NCBI GenBank assembly: GCA_963702935.1
Contig: OY969772.1
Location: 1,922,001-1,986,000, forward strand
DNA length: 64,000 nucleotides
Direction: 5' to 3'
From: DAOTWA01 sp963702935
GTDB lineage: Bacteria; Chloroflexota; Anaerolineae; Anaerolineales; Anaerolineaceae
The position numbers and the translations under genes are program-made. The notes beneath the pieces are model-generated. The model did not search any database, was not told where the DNA came from, and saw only the letters and a program-made list of their open reading frames with translations. Shown here piece after piece: positions 57,060 to 64,000 of the stretch. Numbering within the stretch: the first letter of the stretch is position 1; every line of letters starts with the position of its first letter.

Positions 57060-58590
57060 ATGCTTTATGAGGCTTTGGTTTCCTTTTGCAGAAAAATTGA
57101 TTTATCCCAAGATCAAGTCAGCTCAGCAGAAAGTTTCCAGCAGTATTTACTGAGCACCCAAGTGCCAGTAATACAATTGAGGAATTTGATTGCGGAGGAC
57201 ATTGTTTCCTTGTGTACAGTATTTAATGAGTTCACTTTCTATAAGATTAGGAGAGGAAGGTTCTCCACTATTGGAGGTTCTCGACGGGAAGATAGTGGGT
57301 AATATTCAGGATAATATAGATTTTATTCAAAGACTTGGTGAGAAACTACCGGTAAAACTAGAAATAAGAATAGACAAAGGCAAAGTTTTAGAATGTTTAG
57401 GAGTCGAACTGGATAAATTTAAATACGTTTTCTACTTTTTCTCAAAAAATCTTCTGTCGCTATTAAGGACACCGGTTACCGAAATTGATAATCTGTTATT
57501 CAAAGACCCCTACACGCCCACAATAATCATAGTTTCCGATGCAAATTCGTATATTTCTGGTATATTCATAAATATTTTGGGCGAAAAACAATACATAGAT
57601 CGTGAATTTTTTATTATCGCCACAAGCAGCGGGGTAAAGCGTCATGTTGAAAATTTTCGAGATATTGCAAGAGAAAACTTGTCTTGGATAAACTTTCAGT
57701 TAAAAAATGTCACTCCTCTTCACTTTATTTGTTCAAATCGAATCCAAGATTCTATTGATTTCTATCCATCAATAAACAATCATTTGCTTACGTTAACAAT
57801 TTTATATACTGCTAATCGTTCAACCCGAAATGATAAGGGTTATGAAAGTAACTATTCAAACTCAGAGCAGACAGTAACACTCGCGATTGATGGGGATAGT
57901 TTCTGGGAAGGGGAAAACCAAACTTTATATCGGGTTGCTCTCTGGCCTTATCATGGAAAAGATACAGACAGGCTTGTCATATTTCAAAATGTTGTTGCTC
58001 GCCAAATCGAATCCGAAAGCCCCCCCAAAAACTTGGAGCTCTTTAAAAAACAAATTGGTCATTTATTAGATGACGCACGATGGCACCATAGGGTTTATAT
58101 TGAGGGACAAATTACAAAACACTTTGATCAAATTGAAGAGGTTATTCATTTTGTCTCCAATACCACAAAAGAGATTGGGGCAGCAATTGATTCTGTAACA
58201 AAGGGTCTGGTAGAGTCTCTGCTTGCAGTAATAGGAGTTGTGGTCCTTTCTGTTATCGCCTCGCTGCTAGAAAATAAAATCACCAAAGAGTTTTTTCCTA
58301 TTGTTGTAAGAGCTTACGCGATCTACTTATTGGCATTTCAAGTTGTTTTTAGAATGGGTAGTGTTTTACATGGATACATATTGACTCGCCATGAAACAGA
58401 AGAACAAGTTCAATTATTCTCCAGCCAACTTGGAGAAAAGCGGATATTGTCATTGACTCGACCAATAAATAGAAGGAATATCCAATTTTGGGTTTGGTTT
58501 ATCCTATCCATGATTATTGGTACCGGAATTGCTCTTTCTTTGCTGACTTTTGCTGGTCCAATGCAAAATATTCTTCTTCCAAGCCCGTAG
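57060..58590 (+). CDS. Unrecognised two-helix membrane protein paired with the NA37 protein, one frameshift
   Basis: 509 residues after removing one base near 57245. It starts one base after the NA37 stop. The N-terminal 350 residues are soluble and alpha/beta (LEIRIDKGKVLECLG, TPTIIIVSDANSYISGIF, REFFIIATSSGV, ITLAIDGDSFWEGE-like TVTLAIDGDSFWEGE). The C-terminal part has a coiled helix (KEIGAAIDSVTKGLVESL) and at least two membrane helices (LLAVIGVVVLSVIASLL; FWVWFILSMIIGTGIALSLL). I recognise no family. A membrane-bound effector next to a DNA-binding sensor is the layout of several anti-phage systems; that is only an inference. Confidence 0.6.
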
Positions 58591-58763
58591 GTCGGGTTTT
58601 TGGGCGGAAAGTACGGTTATTTATACGGTTTTCTCCGCGCCAAAGCCCAATTGTCAATATTCGCCCGTAAATGCGCCACCTCTTTTCGGCAACACTGCGC
58701 CAGCACTTTTCGGCCGTGATGCGCCACCCGGAGAGCGGATGCAAATGCAAAGTGGCTGGAATT

Positions 58764-59537
58764 TTAAGGTTCGGTTGTCTGAGTCTGCACCTCCTCCAAC
58801 AGCTTGTTGCGGCCCTGGGAACGGAAGCTGGGACCACGGATCACGATGACTTCCGCCCGATCTAGGAGCCTGTCCAGCCCGGCTGAGGCCAGCAAGGGAT
58901 CCAGGAACAGATCCGGCCATTCGTTGGGAGCCCGGTTGGAGGTCAAGAGAATACTACCGTGCTCGTAGCGCTCGTTAATCACATCGTACAAGTCTTCCGG
59001 ACCCGGTGGTTGCAGCGGTTTGAGCCCGAAGTCGTCCAGGATCAGCAGTTCCGGGCGCAGGTACAGGCTCATGCGGCGCTCCCAGGAGCCATCCGCCCGG
59101 CCGCCGTTGAGGTGCTGGAGCATCTTCTGGGTATTCAGAAACAACACGTCCAGCCCCTGGCGGGCCGCTTCCTGGCCCAGCGCCTGGGCTAAATGACTTT
59201 TTCCGACCCCCGTGGGGCCGCAGATCAGCACGTTGTGCTTCTGGCGCACAAACTCGCAGGAAGCCAGGTTGAGGATCTGCTGGCGATTGAGGTTGGGGTT
59301 GAAGTGGAAATCGAAGCCCTCCAGGGTCTTGGTGGTGTTGAGCGCACCCCGGCGCAGGCGCAGGTTGAGCTGCTTCTGGGATCGGCGCTCGACTTCGTCC
59401 TCCAGCAGGCGGGAGAGGAACTCGACGTAACTCCACTGCCCGTCAATGGCCTGGCGGTTGCGCGCGTCCATCGTCTCCAGCACCCCCGAGAGGCGCAAAT
59501 GGCGCAGTTGGTCGGAGAGTTGGTGTTTCAGCTCCAT
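58764..59537 (-). CDS. istB: IS21 helper ATPase IstB
   Basis: 257 residues. AAA+ ATPase with Walker A GPTGVGKSHLAQALG, Walker B LLILDDFGLKPLQ and sensor SNRAPNEW. IstB arranges the target DNA for the transposase. It overlaps istA by 10 bases. Confidence 0.95.
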   Translation of the reverse strand: MELKHQLSDQLRHLRLSGVLETMDARNRQAIDGQWSYVEFLSRLLEDEVERRSQKQLNLRLRRGALNTTKTLEGFDFHFNPNLNRQQILNLASCEFVRQKHNVLICGPTGVGKSHLAQALGQEAARQGLDVLFLNTQKMLQHLNGGRADGSWERRMSLYLRPELLILDDFGLKPLQPPGPEDLYDVINERYEHGSILLTSNRAPNEWPDLFLDPLLASAGLDRLLDRAEVIVIRGPSFRSQGRNKLLEEVQTQTTEP

Positions 59538-61081
59538 GACGGCACCTCCGCCAGAGTCCCCACTAATTCAGCCGAGTTGCGGGCAAAAGTGGTGGCAGGC
59601 GGCAGCTCCACGGGGATGGGTGCTTCCTGAGCTTCGGAGCCTTGTTTGAGGATGCCCTTGACCGTCTTGTAGCTGGGATCGCCATAGTCCAGGGCTTTGC
59701 GGCAGGCGGCTTCCAGGCGTTGCGCGCTGTACTTCTGGGCCAGGCGTACCAACAGCCCGGCGGTGGTCAGGCGGTCCAGGACGGGATGTTCCAGCAAGGT
59801 TTGCACGATCTGCGCCGTAGCAGGACCCGCTTCCTGGGCCTCGGCCTGGACGCTCTCGCGGGTCTGGGTCAGGGCGGGCAGCTTCTCGGACGGGATGTGA
59901 TCTGGATGCGTCAGGCGCTCTCCAGGTTTCTGGGCGCGTTCGTGAGTGGCCTTGAGCTGGTAGTTCAGGTCATAGATGCGCACCTGGCGGCTCCCGCCGC
60001 AGATCCACACCCAGCCTGGGTACATCCGGTAGGGCACCGAGTAAAAGGCGTGGTCGAAGCTCACGTAGCAATCGCGGTAGATCTTGACCTTTTTCCACAC
60101 CGCCAAATCGTAGGGCGAGCTGGGCAGTGGCTTGAGACGGCTTTTTTCGACCCCTTCAAAGCGCTTCAGCGGGGCTTCGTGCGTCGTGCCGTGGTCGCGC
60201 AGCCCGGCGGTGGTCAAGCACCAGGTGCGCACCTCGCGATTGGCCTGGGTGATTTCCGTCGGGGTGCGCCCGCCCAGGAAGTTGCGGCAGACGTAATGCA
60301 CCCCGCCCTGTTCGACCTTGCCTTTGTGTTCCGGGGTTCTCACCCGGCAGGGAGCCAGCAGAAAGCCGTAGTGCGCGGCGCACTCCTGGTAGGTGGCCTG
60401 CACCTGGGGATCGTCCCAGACGGCCTGGATAATCGCGGCCTTGAGGTTGTCCAGCACCACCCGCGCCGGGACGCCGCCAAAGAACTCGAAGGCATTGCGG
60501 TGGCAGCGCAGCCAGGTCTCGATTTTCTGGTCCCAGACGAACTCGACGTAGACGTGGCGGCTCCAGGACAGGAGCATCACGAAGGCCCAGGCTTTGCGCA
60601 GCTGACCAGTTTGTGGATCGATCATGCGCCCGGCATAGCCAAAATCGATCTGGGCCTCCTCGCCGGGTTTGCGTTCCACGCGGGCAGCGGTCTCAGGATG
60701 ACTGGGCTGGATCGCCCTGGCCAGGCGGTAGACGGAGGAATAGCTGCCGGTGAAACCACGTTCGCTGAGCCGCTGGTAGATGGCGGCCACCTCGACCTTC
60801 TCGTCGAGCAGCTGTTGGATCTGGCTCCGGTAGCTCTCCGCTGACGAGTTGTTCTGCGGAGGGGTCTTTTCCGGGAGGGTGGCCTGGAGGCGAGTAGCCA
60901 GTTCTTCGGGAGCAGGCAGCGCTCCTTCCAACAGTCCCTGAACCTGGGCCCATTCCCGGTAGCGTTTGATGGTTCTGCGGTTGAACCCGGTGTCCTTCTG
61001 GATCTGGCGATCGCTGGATTGGGCCCGCAGGTGTAAGAGCAGTTCTCGGATGTCCATGAGCTTGAGCTTCCTTTCGGTCAT
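59528..61081 (-). CDS. istA: IS21 transposase IstA
   Basis: 517 residues. N-terminal helix-turn-helix (RELLLHLRAQSSDRQIQKDT, FNRRTIKRYREW), DDE integrase core (EAQIDFGYAG with Asp, VVLDNLKAAI with Asp, HKGKVEQGGVHYV with Glu) and a C-terminal beta domain. Catalyses cut-and-paste/circle formation with IstB. Confidence 0.95.
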   Translation of the reverse strand: MTERKLKLMDIRELLLHLRAQSSDRQIQKDTGFNRRTIKRYREWAQVQGLLEGALPAPEELATRLQATLPEKTPPQNNSSAESYRSQIQQLLDEKVEVAAIYQRLSERGFTGSYSSVYRLARAIQPSHPETAARVERKPGEEAQIDFGYAGRMIDPQTGQLRKAWAFVMLLSWSRHVYVEFVWDQKIETWLRCHRNAFEFFGGVPARVVLDNLKAAIIQAVWDDPQVQATYQECAAHYGFLLAPCRVRTPEHKGKVEQGGVHYVCRNFLGGRTPTEITQANREVRTWCLTTAGLRDHGTTHEAPLKRFEGVEKSRLKPLPSSPYDLAVWKKVKIYRDCYVSFDHAFYSVPYRMYPGWVWICGGSRQVRIYDLNYQLKATHERAQKPGERLTHPDHIPSEKLPALTQTRESVQAEAQEAGPATAQIVQTLLEHPVLDRLTTAGLLVRLAQKYSAQRLEAACRKALDYGDPSYKTVKGILKQGSEAQEAPIPVELPPATTFARNSAELVGTLAEVPSWS

Positions 61082-61129
61082 GTCGCTCCTCCCGGTAAGT
61101 GGAATACCGGAAGGATACCGGAAAATGAC

Positions 61130-61263
61130 GCATCCGAGGGTGGCGCAGTGTGGCCGAAAACCAGTGGCGCACTTTGGGTGAAAATTAGTGGCGCATCGTG
61201 GGTGAAAATACCCGGCGCACTATTGGTGAAAATCTATGGCGCATTATAGGCCGAAAAGTGACA
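61130..61263 (-). repeat. Five 24-bp periodic sites at the right end of IS21
   Basis: GGCGCA cores at 61142, 61166, 61190, 61214 and 61238, each separated by exactly 24 bp, with TGGGTGAAAAT-type sequence between. They are probably IstA-binding sites. Confidence 0.85.
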
Positions 61264-61380
61264 CCAATATCTTGCCCATCTTTCGATGTGCTCTGGGTAG
61301 TAGATTTGTGGGTGTAGGACTCCCGAACAAATGGAACCAATTTTTCTTGTCCCCACCGACCAACCCACAACTCGCACAAA

Positions 61381-61470
61381 GACAATGGGGCACAAAACCT
61401 GGCCATCCTTCGCCATATCGCCCTCAATCTCCTCCGCGGTGAAAAGACGGCTAAGGGGGCATCCAGGCTA
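61381..61470 (+). pseudogene. Remnant of an ISAs1-type transposase C-terminus
   Basis: In frame: AQNLAILRHIALNLLRGEKT and AKGAS, matching the end of ISAs1/H-repeat transposases (NLAxLRxxALNLLRxEKT). No start, catalytic core or end survives. It sits 117 bases beyond the IS21 right end. Recognised from memory of the family only. Confidence 0.5.
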
Positions 61471-61619
61471 AACACTTACAAGCAGGTTGGGATGATAGCT
61501 ACTGCCTCAAAGTCCTCTCTTCATAGTGCAATCCCCCTGGAATGCCTGCTACTGAATTGGTTATATAATAAATATGTCATAGATAATTTCAAAAATTAGT
61601 AATAACAGTGGGGATTAGA

Positions 61620-61793
61620 ATGCCACCAATAAGTATACCAGGCAAACCTATAACACCATTACCAGGCAAAAAAGGAACTATAAGATGCCCTAATTGCGAA
61701 CGAGCAACCTCCGTTCTAGATATTAGAAAGGGCAAAACAATATGTCCTTATTGTAAAGAACCCATCAAAATAGAAAAGGGCACAAGTAAATGA
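61620..61793 (+). CDS. Small zinc-ribbon protein
   Basis: 57 residues with one zinc ribbon: RCPNCERATSVLD and TICPYCKEPIK (CxxC-x14-CxxC). ATG 61620 follows GTGGGG. It overlaps the next gene by four bases (ATGA). A TATAAT at 61564-61569 may be the promoter. It is the first gene of a three-gene cluster. Confidence 0.7.
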   Translation: MPPISIPGKPITPLPGKKGTIRCPNCERATSVLDIRKGKTICPYCKEPIKIEKGTSK

Positions 61794-62218
61794 AAAAGAA
61801 AATTTTTTCAGGCCCTTCGACTATTGGAATTCAAGGAATAAGTCCTATTAGTTTTATAAGCCAAAATATCGGTTATTCCGAATATCGCGTAAGCGGGTTT
61901 AAGAAAAAGTCTATTTCAATATTCGATTTCAGATCAATTCAAGAAAAGCTGGTCTCGCGTTATGTTTTTGTAGAAGAAAAAAGGAAGCTATTTCTCAAGC
62001 ATTTTTGTAGATCATCTTTTATTTCCGTGTTTAAAAATAGCCACAGCATAACTGTAGAGATTCGCGATTTACAAGGTCAAGATCCCCAGTATTGCCTATG
62101 GATAGTTATTGGCACTGATAAATTACCTCTTTGCGATTATGAGATCAGAGAGGAAGAAAGTTTGCCAACAAATGAATATGGAGATACAATTGCTCGTTTT
62201 TCGATAATAAAGTTGTAA
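61790..62218 (+). CDS. Small unrecognised protein of the zinc-ribbon cluster
   Basis: 142 residues, no membrane segment, mixed alpha/beta (SISIFDFRSIQEKLVSRYVF, SITVEIRDLQGQDPQYC, LPLCDYEIREEE). Low GC. Starts within the stop of the zinc-ribbon gene, so it is coupled to it. Function unknown. Confidence 0.6.
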   Translation: MKKKIFSGPSTIGIQGISPISFISQNIGYSEYRVSGFKKKSISIFDFRSIQEKLVSRYVFVEEKRKLFLKHFCRSSFISVFKNSHSITVEIRDLQGQDPQYCLWIVIGTDKLPLCDYEIREEESLPTNEYGDTIARFSIIKL

Positions 62219-62266
62219 AGCTATCGAAATTTTGTTCCTAACAATTTCGTTGAAGATGGGGTTATT

Positions 62267-62661
62267 ATGGAAAAAGATACTATAGATGTACCCATAGAAA
62301 TGCCAACAACGCCCATAAGGGCGCCAGTCAAACCAAACAAGAATATTTGTGGTTCATGTGGACAAGTTTACGAAGCGGCCGACATCCAAATAGAAAAAGG
62401 AAGAATATCCTATAAATGTCCAAATTGTGGCGAACAATTGGAGAATGAAGACATTTTAGCAAAAAACAATTACGCGAAAATTTAAAGGAAAATTTTCAAG
62501 CTCCCATCTCGAATTTAAACAAAGAAACTCAAAAAATGTGGCAAGAAACGATGAATTATGCCCAGATCGGTTTCAAAGTAAGGATGGCCCTCAGTGTCTT
62601 TGTTTTTGCGATTGGTATGATTTTGCTGTGTGTATCTATAGAGGTTAAGAAAAAGAAATAG
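62267..62661 (+). CDS. Zinc-ribbon protein extended by a -1 frame into a coiled helix and membrane segment
   Basis: The zero frame ends at 62485 (72 residues: CGSCGQVYEAAD, CPNCGEQLENED). At 62461-62467 lies A AAA AAC in the correct frame, the classical -1 slippery heptamer, with an 8-base spacer and an AT-rich 8-bp stem (GAAAATTT/AAATTTTC) after it. A -1 shift would add LRENLKENFQAPISNLN and a membrane helix (ALSVFVFAIGMILLCVSIEV), ending at 62661 (131 residues). Either a real recoding site or a missing A in a homopolymer. The long form ends exactly at the IS630 insertion. Confidence 0.6.
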
Positions 62662-63831
62662 ACAAGGGTCAAGCAGCCGATGGATTGGCCGAGGATTGCG
62701 TATAAAAACCCATCAGGTGCAGGATTTCTTGGGGTTGCTCATCGAAAGATGATAACGCCGCTTCCACGGAGTTGACCAGTTTAGAGAATTGGGCGAAATA
62801 GCGATTATGCGTGGCTTTCGTTTTGACTTTCTTCCACAGGTATTCGATCGGGTTGTAATCCGGCGAATAGGAGGGCAGTTGATACACGCTGAGCCGATCT
62901 TGGTGTTGCTCAAAAAAAGTGCGCATCTCCCGGCTGGTGTGATAGCGGGCGCCATCCTGGATCAGCATCAGCGGGCCAGGGACCTGCTCCAACAGGCAGG
63001 TCAAGAAAGCCTGGTAGGTGGCGCTGTTGAAGCGTTCGTCACAATCCAGCCAGAAAAAGCGCCCACTGAAGAACTCGATCAGTCCAAAAATCTTGTAGCC
63101 TTTGCGCAGCCCGCTGGTTTTGACTTGGGGTTGACAGCCTTTGAGCGCCCAGGTATAGGACAACGAGCCCCATTGGGCAAAACACACCTCATCTTCAAAG
63201 AAAATCGCCTTGCCCTCCCGCTGCGCTTGGGCCAACAGGCCCGGCCAGACCGTTTCCACCCAGGCTTTGCGGGCGGCTTCATCCAAATGATCCGAGATAA
63301 AGCGCGCTTTTTGATAGGACAATCCCAAGTTACGCAGCAATTCGGCCACGTAAAAGCGGCTGTAGGTCACCTGGAAATGTTGATAAATCCATTCCTGGAT
63401 CAGCGTGGTGGTCCAACAGCCACAAGCATATCCGGCCGCTTCGGGTCCGGCTTGGACGACCTCGACCAATTCTTGCTTTTGTTGCTGGGTCAAACGAGCC
63501 GGTCGGCCCGTTGGCGGGGTGTAGTGCAGACTGTCCCAGCGCTGTTCCCCGAAGGCTTTCAACCAGCCGTAGACAGTAGCTTCGCACAGTCGCCAGGTGG
63601 CCAACAGTTCCGTCAACCCTTCCCCGTGGGCAATGGCGAGCAAGACCGCCAAGTGACGCACCAGGCGGAGGTTTCCAGTTTGATAGGCTTGGCCCAGACG
63701 GGTTTGCATTTCCTTGACGGTTTCCTGCTGAAAGGTTATTCTAAACATGGGACCCTTTTCCTTACCAGTAGATTTGCTCAATCCACTTAAGGATAAGGGG
63801 TCCCTCTTTTTATTGCCACCTTTTTGGTCTA
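62659..63831 (-). mobile_element. Second IS630-family insertion, different subfamily
   Basis: TA at 62659-62660 and at 63830-63831 flank the element; the inner ends begin GACAAGGGTC and GACCAAAAAGG (complement). It inserted at the stop codon of the zinc-ribbon membrane gene, TAA becoming TAG, and separates it from the frame at 63832-64000. Confidence 0.75.
62669..63748 (-). CDS. IS630-family DDE transposase
   Basis: 359 residues in one frame. N-terminal helix-turn-helix regions; core motifs FFEDEVCFAQWGS (Asp), LMLIQDGARYHTS (Asp) and SPDYNPIEYLWKKVK (Glu). ATG 63748 has AAGGA 9 bases upstream; a TTG at 63781 is less likely. Not the same subfamily as the element in the Argonaute gene. Confidence 0.93.
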   Translation of the reverse strand: MFRITFQQETVKEMQTRLGQAYQTGNLRLVRHLAVLLAIAHGEGLTELLATWRLCEATVYGWLKAFGEQRWDSLHYTPPTGRPARLTQQQKQELVEVVQAGPEAAGYACGCWTTTLIQEWIYQHFQVTYSRFYVAELLRNLGLSYQKARFISDHLDEAARKAWVETVWPGLLAQAQREGKAIFFEDEVCFAQWGSLSYTWALKGCQPQVKTSGLRKGYKIFGLIEFFSGRFFWLDCDERFNSATYQAFLTCLLEQVPGPLMLIQDGARYHTSREMRTFFEQHQDRLSVYQLPSYSPDYNPIEYLWKKVKTKATHNRYFAQFSKLVNSVEAALSSFDEQPQEILHLMGFYTQSSANPSAA

Positions 63832-64000
63832 ATTCATTTTCTTAAGATCTATAGCTGGAGAATTTTGTTTGGAACCTTGACTACTGAGCAAATCATGGGT
63901 ACGGGCGTTTCTTTTGTCAGTGGTTTAGGCACTATGCTGATCATCGTCTATCGGGGACCATTGAAGGAAATTCGACAGTCAGTAAGCGATTTGGGGATAG
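63832..64000 (+). CDS. Fragment of a membrane protein cut by the IS630 element and the window end
   Basis: The open frame (ATT 63832 onward) reads a short helix, GTLTTEQIMGTG, one membrane helix (VSFVSGLGTMLIIVY) and RGPLKEIRQSVSDLG, and runs off the window. Without the IS it would nearly join the membrane segment that ends at 62661, but one base short. Function unknown. Confidence 0.45.
   Translation, partial: MHFLKIYSWRILFGTLTTEQIMGTGVSFVSGLGTMLIIVYRGPLKEIRQSVSDLGI

Larger units (their letters stand above)
58652..61263 (-). mobile_element. IS21-family insertion sequence, complete, 5-bp target duplication
   Basis: The ends are TGTCA (58652) and its complement TGACA (61263), with similar TGTCAATATTCGCCC and TGTCACTTTTCGGCC starts. 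CCAAT is repeated at 58647-58651 and 61264-61268. Inside both ends are TGCGCC sites spaced exactly 24 bp: three at the left (58672, 58696, 58720) and five at the right (61142 to 61243). Confidence 0.95.

Noticed and set aside
61185..61475. Minus-strand frame across the IS21 right end
   Set aside because: It runs over the IS border and target duplication and is a chance frame over the 24-bp sites.

Overview
The window looks like a high-GC bacterial chromosome segment, most likely a Chloroflexota (Anaerolineae-like) genome. That is an inference from the gene mix (LLM-type oxidoreductase, TMEM175-like channel, CopC-CopD fusion, SufS/DsbA pair, LRR protein) and from its intergenic repeats; there is no rRNA marker. 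Two low-GC accessory islands sit at the ends (about 1.7-6.5 kb and 55.7-64 kb) and a small one lies near 48.2-48.8 kb. I saw no tRNA, rRNA or CRISPR array.

1-6.5 kb: the 3' part of a secreted-type protein, then a two-gene Argonaute system. This is a long-B prokaryotic Argonaute (pAgo) without a recognisable PIWI catalytic tetrad, translationally coupled (ATGA overlap) to a PD-(D/E)XK nuclease. The pAgo gene is interrupted by an IS630-family element at a TA site and carries two single-base frameshifts; removing these restores one 784-residue frame. 6.6-14 kb: a membrane protein, a zinc alcohol dehydrogenase, two methyltransferases, a GT-C-like membrane protein, a lipoprotein hydrolase and MscL. 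14-14.7 kb: a RelE/Xre toxin-antitoxin pair with a clear promoter-operator. 15-19.7 kb: a GH3 beta-glucosidase flanked by two near-identical inverted cyclophilin genes, one fused to a J-domain.

20-28 kb: a coherent peptide or acyl-amino-acid use locus: Lrp regulator, amidohydrolase, M14-type deacylase, oligopeptide ABC importer (binding protein and two permeases, no ATPase) and an M20 peptidase, closed by a strong terminator. 28-32.4 kb: purH with an attenuator-like leader, an MFS transporter, a small protein and an LRR protein. 32.4-33.6 kb: an IS110 element with a candidate bridge RNA. 33.8-39.5 kb: a PadR operon, a winged-helix/membrane-protein operon, a membrane sulfatase-like protein and a truncated MalT-like ATPase. 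39.5-48 kb: an ABC-2 exporter, a SufS-like/DsbA-like pair with dense frameshifts, CopC-CopD, a TMEM175-like protein and a Pro-rich membrane-anchored protein. 48-55.7 kb: a foreign-looking small gene, a large membrane protein, rpiA, an LLM oxidoreductase, an SDR, a DinB-like protein and a REP-associated transposase (RAYT) with its REP palindromes.

55.7-64 kb: a low-GC island with an NA37-type nucleoid-associated protein followed 1 nt later by an unrecognised two-helix membrane protein, an IS21 element, an ISAs1 remnant, a cluster of small zinc-ribbon/membrane genes with a possible -1 frameshift site, and a second IS630-family element.

More than ten reading frames are broken by one-base shifts, nearly all insertions, many in or beside homopolymers. 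This points to consensus error in the assembly as much as to gene decay, and each broken gene should be read with that in mind. At least six families of intergenic inverted or tandem repeats are scattered across the window.
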